In this document: positions 35,226 through 45,233 of the stretch, in pieces
Layout of the letters: each line of letters starts with the position of its first letter
How positions within the stretch are numbered: the stretch's first letter is position 1
Assembly (NCBI GenBank): GCA_963742225.1
Contig: CAVULD010000002.1
Coordinates: 434,001 to 498,000, forward strand
Source of the DNA: Puia sp963742225
Lineage (GTDB): Bacteria > Bacteroidota > Bacteroidia > Chitinophagales > Chitinophagaceae
DNA: 64,000 nt
Direction of reading: 5' to 3'
The notes under the pieces: model-generated
Seen by the model: the letters and a program-made list of their open reading frames with translations, nothing else
The model's database searches: none
Told to the model about the DNA's origin: nothing
Translations under genes and position numbers: made by a program

Positions 35226-36809
35226 ATGATTACAGCGATTACCGGAGGGCGGCTTTGGGCTTTGGCGTTTTTGCTCCTCACCGCACACGTTGAAGCCCAG
35301 CGCTCAGCGCAAGCACACAACTATTACATTAGCCCGAGGGGCGAGGATAGCAACCCGGGCAGCAAGGACAGGCCTTGGAAATCGCTAGATCCGTTAAAAA
35401 ATCGATCCTGGCTTGCCGGCAGCACGGTATTTCTTCAGGGAGGAGCCCAATTTCAAGGCACCATTTTGTTTACTGCTGCATCGCGGGGGTCCAAAAATCG
35501 TCCGATTGTGGTTTGCTCCTACGGCCAGGGGCGCGCCACCATTGATGCCCAAGACAGCTCAGCGATAATCGTGCAGCAGGGGCAATTCATCACCATAAGA
35601 AACCTCGTGCTGAAGGGCAGCGGCAGAAAATCCGGCAACACCGCAGCAGGCCTATGGCTGCGGGGGGCAAACCACATCCGAGTTCAAGAACTTGATGTGA
35701 GTGGCTTTCAAAAAGCGGGCGTAGAGGTGAGTGATTGCAAGCAAATACGCCTGCAGCAGATTAATGCTCACGACAACGGGTACGCAGGCATTTGTGTAGA
35801 CGGAAGCCACTATCCAGAATATAGCAACGACCAAATTCTTATTGAAGACTGTCAAGCCATTAATAATCCAGGAGACCCAACCGCTCTTAATAACCATAGC
35901 GGTAACGGCATCGTGGTTGGTCTGGCCACTCATGTGCACGTGGAATACTGTGTGGCCACGGCGAACGGTTGGGACATGCCCCGCAAGGGAAACGGGCCCG
36001 TAGGAATTTGGGCCTGGGAATGCGATTCGGTCTTGATAGAGCATTGCATTTCCTACCGAAACCACACAGCTCCTGGCGCCATGGACGGAGGTGGATTTGA
36101 TTTGGATGGAGGTTCTACGCATTGTACTATACAGTACAATTTATCCTATGAAAATGAAGGCTATGGTTTCGGCATTTTCCAGTTTAGCGGAGCCACAGCT
36201 TGGCATGATAATACGTTCCGGTTCAACATCAGTTTCAACGACGGAAACACCACGGCAAATGGAGCAAGCGTACTATGGTGGAACGGAAGCAAGGACCCAG
36301 CCCAGTTCCACAATTGCTATTTCTACAATAACCTGCTTTATAACCAATATGGATATGCGCTCGGTGTCATACAGGAAGCACGCGATAATCGCGACTTCTT
36401 TTTCTTAAATAATATTTTTGTTGCCAAAGACGAGATGATGACGGGTGGAAAAATCAGGGAAGAAGTATTTTACGGAAACGATTGGTGGTCCTTATTGGGA
36501 AGATTCAACCTGAATGGCTTTCATGATTTTGGGGCTTGGATAACGCAGACTGGTAAGGAAAAAAGACATGGCCGCCTGACTGGAACCAATCGGGACCCGG
36601 GTCTGAGAAATCCCCGGGCGCCTACTCTGGTCGATCCCCACCAACTCTACACACTTGAAGGGTTCAAACTAAACCTCCAATCCCCATTGCGCAATAAAGG
36701 AGTGGACGTGCACGGGATACTGTCCCTATCCAAAAAACTCGTGGATTTTTTTGGGCAGCCGGTTCCCCAAGGCCCAGGAACCGAACCCGGAATTTCGGAG
36801 CTTCATTGA
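35226..36809 (+). CDS. Secreted right-handed parallel beta-helix protein
   Basis: 527 residues from ATG 35226, with a signal peptide (GRLWALAFLLLTAHVEAQ). It starts with the DUF1565-like NYYISPRGEDSNPGSKDRPWKSL motif typical of secreted pectate-lyase-like proteins. Beta-helix coils follow (ITIRNLVLKGSG, IRVQELDVSGFQKAGVEVSDC, HVHVEYCVATANG, VLIEHCISYRNH, FFLNNIFVAKD). It probably binds or cleaves a polysaccharide; catalytic residues cannot be picked by eye. It converges closely (21 bases) on the GH20 gene. Confidence 0.85.
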   Translation: MITAITGGRLWALAFLLLTAHVEAQRSAQAHNYYISPRGEDSNPGSKDRPWKSLDPLKNRSWLAGSTVFLQGGAQFQGTILFTAASRGSKNRPIVVCSYGQGRATIDAQDSSAIIVQQGQFITIRNLVLKGSGRKSGNTAAGLWLRGANHIRVQELDVSGFQKAGVEVSDCKQIRLQQINAHDNGYAGICVDGSHYPEYSNDQILIEDCQAINNPGDPTALNNHSGNGIVVGLATHVHVEYCVATANGWDMPRKGNGPVGIWAWECDSVLIEHCISYRNHTAPGAMDGGGFDLDGGSTHCTIQYNLSYENEGYGFGIFQFSGATAWHDNTFRFNISFNDGNTTANGASVLWWNGSKDPAQFHNCYFYNNLLYNQYGYALGVIQEARDNRDFFFLNNIFVAKDEMMTGGKIREEVFYGNDWWSLLGRFNLNGFHDFGAWITQTGKEKRHGRLTGTNRDPGLRNPRAPTLVDPHQLYTLEGFKLNLQSPLRNKGVDVHGILSLSKKLVDFFGQPVPQGPGTEPGISELH

Positions 36810-36830
36810 CCCGGAAAAAATCGGAGCATA

Positions 36831-38750
36831 TTAATCCTCATTTTTCCTATCAGCCCTCCGCTTGAGCTCATCAATGGGCATATTGATCTGTTTACCCATC
36901 GGCTTGCCATCGCGATAGGTGATGACTTTGAGCATAGTGGCCTCTTTGGGTATCGACAAAGGAGAGGAATATTCCGGATAGAAATTGTCGGGGTTAGAGT
37001 TATCAAAACTGTAATAAATATGCAGTCCAGTCACTTCGGTAGACAATACCACCTGCAAAGAATCGCGACTGTCTTTGCGGGCCGTAAAAACGGGATCGAA
37101 AAGACTGCGAGCATATTTAACTTGCTCCACATCCATCCGGTCAAAATTGTACTCGACTCGTTTGGCAAAATCATCCCAATTTTTTTTATCCTTTGGTGAC
37201 CACAAGGTCTCCGCTATGGCAAGGCTACGAGGCCAAAGCATGTACTGCATATGGCGCGTATTATAAATCTGCTCGGTCCATAAATTGGCCTGGCCGCCAA
37301 GAATGAATTTGGCATCCACGCTGTCGGGTACGGGTTCAAATTGGTATGCCGTTTTCAATCGAAGAGAGGCATACACTGGGGGTTCGATCATCCGATCACT
37401 TTGCATATAGTCCAAATAAACGAAGGTTGTGGGGCTCATGACTACCTGATGCCCCATTTTAGCCGCTTGTATGCCCCCTTTCATCCCACGCCAACTCATG
37501 ACCACGGCATTGGGCGCCAGGCCACCCTCCAGGATCTCATCCCAGCCAATGAACTTCTTGCCCTTGGATTCGACAATCTTTTCTACGCGCGATTCAAAAT
37601 AACTTTGGACCTGGTCCATGGTCTTGAGTCCTTCTTTGGCCATCAACTGTTTTATGGCGTCACTCTCCTCCCAAAAATTCTTCGCGCATTCGTCCCCCCC
37701 GACATGGATGTATCCAAATGGGAATAGCTCGGCCACTTCCGTAAATACCTTATCTAAAAATTCGTATACCTTTTCATTTGCCGGACACAGCGTATTGTCT
37801 ACCAATGCGGTGAAAGTGCTGCCGTGCCAGTCCATGATTTCTTCCCCGGATCGAACGTGGTACTTATCGGCGCCGGGGGTGCAGGAAAGATCCGGATAGG
37901 AGACGATCGCGGCAAGGCTATGGCCGGGTACATCCACTTCGGGCAAAATATCCACGAAGCGCCCTTTCGCATATCGCACTATTTCTCGGATATCGTCCTG
38001 TGTGTAAAAACCGCCGTAATCACGTGGTTCATCGGCTGCGGGTGCCGCGAATTCGCCGAATGTACCTACGCGTCTAGCGCTCCACGCTCCGACTTCAGTG
38101 AGTCTGGGCAAACTCTTGATCTGAATACGCCACCCCTCGTCGTCGGTTAAATGTAAATGCAATAAATTGAATTTGTACCGCACCATATTGTCAATAAAGT
38201 CTTCGACCTGCTGCTTCGTAAAAAAATGTCTCGCCACGTCCAGCATCAGGCCACGCCACGCAAAACGCGGATTATCGACAATATCCACGCACGGCACCTG
38301 CCAGCTTACTCCTTTGACCGGCGTCTTGCTCTCAATTTCGTTGGGCAGCAGCTGAAGCAAGGTCTGGATTCCGTAAAACAAGCCAGCCGGCCGGTTTGCG
38401 CGTATGGTGATGGAAGACGCAGTGACCTTCAGGGTGTACCCTTCATCGCCTAAATCCGTTTGTGGGGCTTTATTGAGTTCAAGTCGGACTGTCGCGAGAT
38501 CGGACTTCCAGCTAGTTGTAACGCCGTAGCCAGTAGATGTACTTAATTTCTGTTTGAGATCGAGGATCCCATCGGATAATGCGGGGTCCTGCGGTACCTG
38601 CAGAACGATGTGGGTTGGTAGAACAAAATGTCCCGGGTGGCGGACCAGCTGTACGGGCTGGGGAATAAGGGCAATAACAGGGGTCTCGGATTGGCCATAG
38701 ACTGCCGCCATGCTAGCGAGTAGCCAAATCAAATACGTTACTTTTTTCAT
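36831..38750 (-). CDS. Secreted beta-N-acetylhexosaminidase, GH20
   Basis: Releases terminal GlcNAc or GalNAc from chitin fragments, glycans or peptidoglycan. 639 residues from ATG 38750, which gives signal peptide MKKVTYLIWLLASMAAVYGQ; the longer upstream frame is rejected. GH20b N-terminal domain (PQPVQLVRHPGHFVL; FYGIQTLLQLLP) precedes the barrel (RFAWRGLMLDVARHFFTKQQVEDFID, HLHLTDDEGWRIQIKSLPRL). The catalytic pair Asp353-Glu354 sits in HVGGDECAKNFW. WDEILEGGLAPNAVVMSWRG and the WPRSLAIAETLWS C-terminal blocks follow. A C-terminal chitobiase-like beta domain ends the protein. Confidence 0.95.
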   Translation of the reverse strand: MKKVTYLIWLLASMAAVYGQSETPVIALIPQPVQLVRHPGHFVLPTHIVLQVPQDPALSDGILDLKQKLSTSTGYGVTTSWKSDLATVRLELNKAPQTDLGDEGYTLKVTASSITIRANRPAGLFYGIQTLLQLLPNEIESKTPVKGVSWQVPCVDIVDNPRFAWRGLMLDVARHFFTKQQVEDFIDNMVRYKFNLLHLHLTDDEGWRIQIKSLPRLTEVGAWSARRVGTFGEFAAPAADEPRDYGGFYTQDDIREIVRYAKGRFVDILPEVDVPGHSLAAIVSYPDLSCTPGADKYHVRSGEEIMDWHGSTFTALVDNTLCPANEKVYEFLDKVFTEVAELFPFGYIHVGGDECAKNFWEESDAIKQLMAKEGLKTMDQVQSYFESRVEKIVESKGKKFIGWDEILEGGLAPNAVVMSWRGMKGGIQAAKMGHQVVMSPTTFVYLDYMQSDRMIEPPVYASLRLKTAYQFEPVPDSVDAKFILGGQANLWTEQIYNTRHMQYMLWPRSLAIAETLWSPKDKKNWDDFAKRVEYNFDRMDVEQVKYARSLFDPVFTARKDSRDSLQVVLSTEVTGLHIYYSFDNSNPDNFYPEYSSPLSIPKEATMLKVITYRDGKPMGKQINMPIDELKRRADRKNED

Positions 38751-39157
38751 ATGAGCTAACCATGTTTTAAGGCAACTAAGAAATAGTTCAATTGTGCAAC
38801 CCTCGACGCACCAGCGGCCAATCGACGAATGAAAAAATAGCCTTCCGCACATGCCTTCCCAGGCCCTTGACCGCTCCTAGCGTATCCCTCGGCGGACTCC
38901 GGCTGCGCATGTCCAGGCCAAAACTCGCGGCTAAAGACAAGGCAACCTTGGATTCAGCTTTCAATTTCAACCATTTATTTTTCCTGCCCAAATAAAATAG
39001 AACCCTTCGGTCTAACCGAGACAGTGTGTCACCTCTTGGCTGGCCCCGAAGATTCGGGACTCTTGCCCACATCGCTGGCAGAATATGGCACCATTTTGCA
39101 AACAAATGATAACTTTACTATAGGTCCTCTTATCAAACCTGCACCAAACTAAGTACT
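38751..39157. other. Intergenic region, nothing specific seen
   Basis: Divergent spacer between GH20 and the universal stress gene. It contains a short CCCGAA-GA-TTCGGG inverted repeat near 39044 and a TAACTTTA string about 45 bases before the downstream ATG that could be a -7 element, without a clear -33 partner. Overlapping frames of up to about 100 codons on both strands have no domain character. Confidence 0.4.
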
Positions 39158-39985
39158 ATGAATCAATTCATCGTTCCGGTTGACTTTTCTGAAACTTCCA
39201 AGAATGCCGCCCGGTATGCCGCCCACTTGACCACACAGCTGAGAGATGCTTGCATTATATTGTATCACGTTTTTGGCCGAATCGAGGCGGGATCCGATGG
39301 TACTCCCCTGGGCGAGGACGAAGATGCCAGAAAGAAAATTGCCGAACTTGCCTTACAAAGCTTACTTAATGAGCTATCCAATATAACGGAGGCGAAAATA
39401 TTGGTCGTAGCCGAAGAAAGCGATCATTTTGTGCGTTCTTTGGAGCACTATGTGCGTAGCCACCAGGTGCAGATAATTATCATGGGCATTACTGGATCGA
39501 GCCGGATTGGCCAGATCCTCATGGGAAGTAATACGTTGGATGTGGTGCAGTGCAAGATCGCGCCTGTCATCATCGTGCCGCCGGATGCGCTTTTCAAGGG
39601 GGTAAACAACCTTATGCTCATTTCTGATTTTAAGGACGTCGAAAATACCATGCCGCTGGAATCCATCTCCAAGTTACTGACTCTTTTTCGCCCCACCCTG
39701 TATGTAGTCAACGTCGACGATGAGCACTATATTGAACTGACAGAAGAATACAAAGTACAAAAGGAGAAGCTGCAAAAATGGCTTCGGGCTTTTAATCCGG
39801 AGTATTTTTTTCTTCGCATGTTTGATTTTGTTGACTCAATCAACCAGTTTGTCGAAGACCACGATATCGATCTAATTCTGATGGTCCCCAGGGATCACTC
39901 CTTTTTCTCGACCATCTTCAAGCCATCCCATACCACCAAGCTGGCCTACCACAGCCACGTTCCTATCATTTCCGTACATGACTGA
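39158..39985 (+). CDS. Tandem-domain universal stress protein
   Basis: 275 residues, two UspA domains. The first has FIVPVDFSETSKNAARYAAHL, IILYHVFGR and the ATP-loop-like IIMGITGSSRIGQILMGSNTLDVVQCKIAPVIIVPPDA (G-x2-G-x9-G-S/T pattern). The second is shorter and diverged: NLMLISDFKDVENTMP to LILMVPRDHSFFSTIFKPSHTTKLAYHSHVPIISVHD. Cytoplasmic; a nucleotide-binding stress protein whose partner is unknown. Monocistronic. Confidence 0.9.
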   Translation: MNQFIVPVDFSETSKNAARYAAHLTTQLRDACIILYHVFGRIEAGSDGTPLGEDEDARKKIAELALQSLLNELSNITEAKILVVAEESDHFVRSLEHYVRSHQVQIIIMGITGSSRIGQILMGSNTLDVVQCKIAPVIIVPPDALFKGVNNLMLISDFKDVENTMPLESISKLLTLFRPTLYVVNVDDEHYIELTEEYKVQKEKLQKWLRAFNPEYFFLRMFDFVDSINQFVEDHDIDLILMVPRDHSFFSTIFKPSHTTKLAYHSHVPIISVHD

Positions 39986-40059
39986 TGGCTAAAAAGCCCC
40001 AGACCTTGGGAAGCGATCCAGATCTTAGCGAAGGCCAGGTTTTGGCCGGTCTCTCAGCA

Positions 40060-41163
40060 TCAGACCCGGGGTTCCTGCTGGCTTAGGCAGTGAAAGCTCC
40101 CCAGCCCCCAAATGATTTCGGTGGAATCAATGCCCACGACCTGTCGATCGGGAAAGCATCGTTGAATTATTTGCAGTGCCTTTTGATCCTTGTCACACTG
40201 ATAAGTAGGCACCACCACGCAAGCATTGGCAATATAAAAATTGGCATACGAAGCGGGCAGCCGCTGCCCTTGGTAGTACAGGGGATCCGGCATGGGTAGC
40301 TCAAGGACCGTGAGCTTTCGGCCATTTGCCAGGCGCATCGCTCTTAGGGCCTGCAGATTATTTTGCAGCAAGGGGAAATTCTCATCCTGGGTATTTTCCT
40401 CCACTACAGCCACCACCGTGTCTTCGCTGACAAAACGTACCGTGTCGTCCACATGCCCGTCGGTATCATCCCCTACGATTCCATCATCGACCCATAAAAC
40501 TTGTTCAACGCCATAATAATTGATCAGAAAATGTTCAATCTGGTGCTGATTTAACTGGGGATTGCGATTGGGGTTCAGCAAACAACACGTCGACGTAATT
40601 AGGGTTCCGTTGCCATTGAAATCCACCGAGCCCCCTTCCATGACGATGCCTGGACGATAGACAGGAAGCCCATAGTGTGCACCAATCAAGGTGGGAATCT
40701 TATCGTCTAAATCGTACGGCGGATATTTGTTGCCCCAGGCATTGTAATTCCAGTCTACAATAACTTTTTTTTGTTGGGCATGTGGATTGATTAGAAAAGC
40801 GGGGCCGTGGTCGCGACACCAGGCGTCGTTGGTAGGGTTGCGAAAAAACTCTACCTCATGCAAGTTTACCCCCTCCTGTAACAGGCATTCCCTGGCAAAG
40901 TCCTCCATAGCTTTATCGTTCACATTGATGCGCGCCTTTTCCCCTTGGGTGATTTGCTTGACAAATCGCGCATAGTGGGGAAAGACTTCTTTAATTTTTC
41001 CAGGCCAGGAAGCTTCTTTGTGCGGCCAGCTTAGCCAGGTTGCACTATGCGGCCAGAATTCCGCAGGAAAAAAATAGCCCAGTTGCCCAGGGGATGGGAA
41101 ATCCGGTTGTCCCAGGGTCTGGAGTTGAATGGAACTTGTCTTTTCGGGGCGTTTCGAAATCAA
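40060..41163 (-). CDS. aguA: Agmatine deiminase
   Basis: Hydrolyses agmatine to N-carbamoylputrescine and ammonia, for polyamine synthesis. About 367 residues: YFFPAEFWPHSATWLSWPHKEASWPG, NPTNDAWCRDHGPAFLI, VMEGGSVDFNGNGTLITSTCCLLNPNRNP, DTDGHVDDTVRFV and the catalytic Cys in FHCLSQQEP at the C-terminus. There is no ATG in this frame ahead of the conserved N-terminus; the upstream stop is a TGA, and TTG 41163 is the first usable codon. It lies 111 bases downstream of aguB on the same strand, the next enzyme of the pathway. Confidence 0.92.
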   Translation of the reverse strand: MISKRPEKTSSIQLQTLGQPDFPSPGQLGYFFPAEFWPHSATWLSWPHKEASWPGKIKEVFPHYARFVKQITQGEKARINVNDKAMEDFARECLLQEGVNLHEVEFFRNPTNDAWCRDHGPAFLINPHAQQKKVIVDWNYNAWGNKYPPYDLDDKIPTLIGAHYGLPVYRPGIVMEGGSVDFNGNGTLITSTCCLLNPNRNPQLNQHQIEHFLINYYGVEQVLWVDDGIVGDDTDGHVDDTVRFVSEDTVVAVVEENTQDENFPLLQNNLQALRAMRLANGRKLTVLELPMPDPLYYQGQRLPASYANFYIANACVVVPTYQCDKDQKALQIIQRCFPDRQVVGIDSTEIIWGLGSFHCLSQQEPRV

Positions 41164-41274
41164 ACGATGAGATTTTGCTAGGTCATGTAATGCAGATCAT
41201 AGTGGGTTTTCCGGAGGGATACGATAAACCACCCGTCATGTTAGGCATAACCCGGTGGACGGATAAACAAGTCC

Positions 41275-42150
41275 TTAGTCCCCATCCAAAAACCGTTTAG
41301 TGATGGGTTCATAAGAGTCAATTCTCCGGTCGCGCATGAAGGGCCAATGGGTCCTGTAGCTGTCCGTTTGAGCCGTATCGATCTCATGGACAATCACTTC
41401 TTCTTTGTCGTGGGAAGCTTGTAGGAGCACCGTTCCGAAGGGATTCGAAATGAAGGATCCGCCCCAGAATTTCATGGCACCGTTTTGCTCGAGTCCGACA
41501 CGGTTCACCGAAACGACATGGACCCCATTGGCAATAGCATGGCTGCGTTGTATTGTTTGCCAGGCATTGTACTGCTCGAGGTTGGTTGCGGCATCCTGAC
41601 TCGAGGCCCATCCGATGGCCGTCGGATAAAACAGGATCTGCGCTCCCATCAGGGAGGTAATGCGCGCGGCTTCGGGATACCACTGATCCCAGCATATCAA
41701 TACGCCAAAGGTCGCGTACTTGGTCTTGAATACCCGGTAGCCCATGTCTCCGGGCGTGAAATAGAATTTTTCATAATATGCGGGGTCATCCGGAATATGC
41801 ATTTTGCGGTACTTGCCCAACAAGGACCCATCGCTGTCGAGAATGGCAGTCGTATTGTGGTAAATTCCTTGAGTTCGTTTCTCAAACAAGGAAGCGATGA
41901 TCACGATGTCCAACTCAGCGGCCAATATTCCAAGCTCCTCGCTAGCCGGACCAGGGATGGGCTCGGCCAATTGGAAATGTTTGTAGTCTTCAACGTCACA
42001 AAAATAATGCGACGTAAACAGTTCCTGCAAACACACAATTTGGGCTCCGTGGCCAGCAGCCTCTCGGATCCTGTCGATGGCCTTCCTGAAATTGGACCCT
42101 TTGTTTTGCGTGCAGCTCATTTGCACCATTCCGATCTTTGTCTTGCTCAT
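41275..42150 (-). CDS. aguB: N-carbamoylputrescine amidase
   Basis: Nitrilase-superfamily enzyme that converts N-carbamoylputrescine to putrescine, CO2 and ammonia. 291 residues from ATG 42150. Catalytic triad blocks: Glu in VCLQELFTSHYFC, Lys in GKYRKMHIPDDPAYYEKFYFTPG, Cys in GVLICWDQWYPEAARI. The pairing with agmatine deiminase identifies the substrate; otherwise it could be called a general carbon-nitrogen hydrolase. Complete and cytoplasmic. Confidence 0.94.
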   Translation of the reverse strand: MSKTKIGMVQMSCTQNKGSNFRKAIDRIREAAGHGAQIVCLQELFTSHYFCDVEDYKHFQLAEPIPGPASEELGILAAELDIVIIASLFEKRTQGIYHNTTAILDSDGSLLGKYRKMHIPDDPAYYEKFYFTPGDMGYRVFKTKYATFGVLICWDQWYPEAARITSLMGAQILFYPTAIGWASSQDAATNLEQYNAWQTIQRSHAIANGVHVVSVNRVGLEQNGAMKFWGGSFISNPFGTVLLQASHDKEEVIVHEIDTAQTDSYRTHWPFMRDRRIDSYEPITKRFLDGD

Positions 42151-42293
42151 GATTTGCCCATTGAGGTGCAAAAGTACAATAATACCAGGTAGGAAAGACT
42201 TCGGCGGATGAATTCATCTAAGCTTGACGGCGCATATACCTTGCTGGAGGGACGCACGTGAACGAAAGATAAGGGGCACTAGGGATAGTCTTA

Positions 42294-43361
42294 TTAGGAT
42301 CTACCCATACGACGCAGAAAAGCCACATGGGAGGCAACAGCCAGATGGACATGGGGGTATTCAATATAGGCTAGCCCATGCTCGGCACAGGCCTGTCTAA
42401 CGATCTTGCTGATTGCCGGATAATGGACATGGGAGATTTTTGGAAACAGATGATGTTCAATTTGGAAATTCAATCCCCCAACAAGCCAACTGACTACCTT
42501 ATTACGAGTAGCAAAATTGGCCGTGGTCTTGATCTGATGGACGGCCCATTCGTCATCCAATTTGCCGGTAACTTCATCTACCTGTGGGAATGCGGTGTCC
42601 TGCACAGTATGAGCCAGTTGGAAAACCAGGCTCAACACAAACCCAGCCACACAGGTGAAAATAGCAAACCCGATGAGCCAATTGGTGAATCCTAAATGAT
42701 AGATCGGTAGCCCCACAAATAAAAACGCGTTGATGAGCTTAAAGCCCCAAAATACCAGGTGATCTGATATCGTCATCTTCTTGAGTGGCACAGGTCCGAC
42801 TTTGCTCTTAAAATATTTTTGATAATCCAAGACAAATATCCAAAAGATGTACAACAACGAATACAGCATCCAAAAATACAAGTGCTGGTATTTATGCAAC
42901 CGGTATTTTTTTTGAGTCTCACTCATCCTCATCCACGGTTGAATATCAATATCATCATCAATCCCATCGATGTTGGTATATGCGTGATGGATCACGTTGT
43001 GTTTCATGTTCCACATGAAGCTGTTACCACCCAAAACATTCAAGGAAAATGCAGCCAGGTGATTGACCCATTTGTATTTGCTGAAACTTCCGTGGGCGCC
43101 ATCGTGCATCACATTAAATCCAATGGCTGCGACCACGCCTCCTAGCAGGACGCATTCCAAGATGGCCCACAGGGGAGCCGGAGTGAAAAATACCAGGTGG
43201 ACATATATAAAGGCAAAGCAAACCAACAGGATCACTGCCTTCATGAAAAGGCCAAAATTACCGGTCGTCGATTTGCCCACTTCGTCAAAATAGGCACTGA
43301 TTCTCCTTTTGAGTTCAGTATGAAATGAATAAGTAGCGCTGGCGAATTTAGGACTGGGCAT
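42294..43361 (-). CDS. Membrane fatty acid desaturase (acyl-CoA/acyl-lipid type)
   Basis: 355 residues from ATG 43361. Di-iron desaturase with three histidine boxes: HDGAHGS, HNVIHHAYTN and QIEHHLFP, the last being the Q-x-x-H-H form of front-end/delta-type desaturases. Four or so membrane spans separate the boxes. It introduces a double bond in membrane fatty acids; the position cannot be deduced, and no cytochrome b5 domain is fused. Separate from bshB1 by 173 bases on the same strand. Confidence 0.93.
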   Translation of the reverse strand: MPSPKFASATYSFHTELKRRISAYFDEVGKSTTGNFGLFMKAVILLVCFAFIYVHLVFFTPAPLWAILECVLLGGVVAAIGFNVMHDGAHGSFSKYKWVNHLAAFSLNVLGGNSFMWNMKHNVIHHAYTNIDGIDDDIDIQPWMRMSETQKKYRLHKYQHLYFWMLYSLLYIFWIFVLDYQKYFKSKVGPVPLKKMTISDHLVFWGFKLINAFLFVGLPIYHLGFTNWLIGFAIFTCVAGFVLSLVFQLAHTVQDTAFPQVDEVTGKLDDEWAVHQIKTTANFATRNKVVSWLVGGLNFQIEHHLFPKISHVHYPAISKIVRQACAEHGLAYIEYPHVHLAVASHVAFLRRMGRS

Positions 43362-43534
43362 AATCAATTGATTCTAATTAAATCGCATGCAAGGTAACCC
43401 TTTTTAGACGATCCGGGTGTTAAGAAAGTCCGAATATTAAAACGCTCAAATCCAAGAATTTGTTGTCAACCCATGCTGGCGATCCCCCAAGGCCCTGATC
43501 GAAAAGCAGATGGCTTGCCTTGGACTTGTCCGGC

Positions 43535-44272
43535 TTAGGTATCCAATTGGATAAATGCATCAAAATTTCGAATGCCAATCATTTTTTCACAAACAAATCC
43601 TTCGGCATACGCCACGCCAATCATTTTACCAAACATCTGGTGGCGGCCGATGATTGAATTCAAGAATTCGGGTGTGGAAATATAGGTCTGCGGCTCCTTT
43701 TCCAAGTATTCTCCCGAATGAAATTGAGAAGAATAGGCTTTGATGGATGCCAGTTTGCGTTCGAAAACGGGCGTAATATCGTACACGAAGGAGGGCGTGT
43801 AGTAGCGGTCCTGAATATAATGGAAAACGTATTTTGGGCGCCAGTGCTGTTGGCTAGTACCGTCCAAATCTACCGTTTCAATCTTCCTAAGTCCGCTCAG
43901 AAAGCAGGCGTCGGCTATAAGCCCACCCGCCCGGCCGTGGTCGGGATGGCGGTCCGCCAGTGCGTTAGCCAGCACAATCTCTGGTTGGTATTTCCTGACC
44001 GCTCTGATCAGCAAGCGTTGATGGGCCTCGTCATTGCGCAAAAACCCATCGGCCATACCGAGGTTTTCGCGGATATCCAACCCCATGATGTCCGCTGCCC
44101 TGGCCGACTCAATGGCGCGCAGCTCAGCCGTTCCCCTGGTGCCCAGTTCACCCCGAGTCAGGTCGACTACTCCGATTTTTTTTCCCATTCGTTTTTCCAT
44201 CATGAGTGTGCCGGAGCAGCAAAGCTCCACGTCATCGGGATGAACAGCAACAGCCAAAATATCCAGTTTCAT
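43535..44272 (-). CDS. bshB1: Bacillithiol biosynthesis deacetylase BshB1
   Basis: Deacetylates N-acetylglucosaminyl malate to GlcN-malate in bacillithiol synthesis. 245-residue LmbE/PIG-L zinc enzyme: LDILAVAVHPDDVELCCSGTL, VVDLTRGELGTRGTAELRA and ALADRHPDHGRAGGLIADACFLSGL carry the metal ligands (HPDD and H-P-D-H), and FVYDITPVFERKLASIKAYSSQF is BshB1-like. Complete. It implies that the low-molecular-weight thiol of this organism is bacillithiol, a sink for the cysteine made by the sulfur locus. Confidence 0.94.
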   Translation of the reverse strand: MKLDILAVAVHPDDVELCCSGTLMMEKRMGKKIGVVDLTRGELGTRGTAELRAIESARAADIMGLDIRENLGMADGFLRNDEAHQRLLIRAVRKYQPEIVLANALADRHPDHGRAGGLIADACFLSGLRKIETVDLDGTSQQHWRPKYVFHYIQDRYYTPSFVYDITPVFERKLASIKAYSSQFHSGEYLEKEPQTYISTPEFLNSIIGRHQMFGKMIGVAYAEGFVCEKMIGIRNFDAFIQLDT

Positions 44273-44473
44273 GTCCTCATTTTTGATTTAATAGGTTGCG
44301 ACTGCGCTATTGGGCCCATAGGACCCATACCAAAGGCGGTCAGAACTGGCGCAAAACTAAGTACTAAATCTGATGAATAGTAGGCCGACCTGGAGAGCTG
44401 CCATCCGCTGCGTGCCCCACTGGCGAGGCGACCAATCGGTGCTTGAAAACTAGGGAGGGGAGGCAAATACGCG

Positions 44474-45229
44474 TTAAAGCGTCATGGCCAAGGTCCGAGT
44501 GGAGTCGTAAAATCTGATAGTCTTTGTGCTGGGTCGGTAGGCCAGGCTGCCCACATAGTCCTCATCCATCGCAAAGCTATTGACCACCCAATCGTCCGCC
44601 GAACCCAGTATGGACTCCTTCACCTCACGGGTTCCATTCAGCGTAGGTAATGCCTTCAATTCGTCATGGAGGCCTTTTGCTGTTGCTTTTACCAGCGCCT
44701 CTTTCCTGGTCCACAGAAGATAAAATGTTAGCCTAGGATCTGCAGCAGATTCAACGAACTGGATTTCCTCCACGCCGCAGGTTATGTCCAAGGCTGCACG
44801 ATAGTCAAAATCGGGTTTAACTTTTTCAAGGTCGATTCCAACCTCCAAAGCGCCGAATGCCATCACTATCCAATTTCCAGAATGCGCCGTATTATACTGC
44901 AATGTGGGGCCTGCCGTCCCCGTCAACGAGGGTTTCTTGTTTATTCCTATGGTCAATTCTATTTGCGTAGGATCTTGGTGGAGGTATTTAGCCAACAGCA
45001 ACCGCAGACCCGCTCTAGCCGTAATAAAACGATGCTGGTCGTGGTGATGATGATACTTGGCAGATCTTTGCTTTTCCAGGGGCTGAAGGAGATCAAAAGC
45101 AATATTCAGCAACCTCGGATCATCTGCCACCCGCAATCGCCAGACATCCACGGTATCGGGCGAAGCCGGGCCAGGCCCAAGATCAGACCAGCTTATCTGC
45201 TCTATATGTTTACAGGTTATTTGGGGCAT
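44474..45229 (-). CDS. 4'-Phosphopantetheinyl transferase, Sfp type
   Basis: Activates carrier proteins by adding phosphopantetheine from CoA to a serine. 251 residues: VDVWRLRV, KQRSAKYHHHHDQHRFITARAGLRLLLAKYL, NTAHSGNWIVMAFG, EVGIDLEKVKPDFDY (Mg-binding acidic residues) and FYLLWTRKEALVKATAKGLHDEL (W-x-x-K-E-A signature). It starts four bases after the NRPS stop, so it is the last gene of the assembly-line operon and very likely modifies its PCP and ACP domains. Confidence 0.94.
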   Translation of the reverse strand: MPQITCKHIEQISWSDLGPGPASPDTVDVWRLRVADDPRLLNIAFDLLQPLEKQRSAKYHHHHDQHRFITARAGLRLLLAKYLHQDPTQIELTIGINKKPSLTGTAGPTLQYNTAHSGNWIVMAFGALEVGIDLEKVKPDFDYRAALDITCGVEEIQFVESAADPRLTFYLLWTRKEALVKATAKGLHDELKALPTLNGTREVKESILGSADDWVVNSFAMDEDYVGSLAYRPSTKTIRFYDSTRTLAMTL

Positions 45230-45233
45230 GCGC

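Noticed and set aside
38788..39105. Frame of about 105 codons on the minus strand between GH20 and the stress gene
   Set aside because: No domain, no signal peptide, basic and low-complexity composition; overlaps a plus-strand frame of similar quality.
44269..44466. 65-codon minus-strand frame between bshB1 and the Sfp gene
   Set aside because: Overlaps the bshB1 start, has no recognisable content and no promoter or ribosome site.
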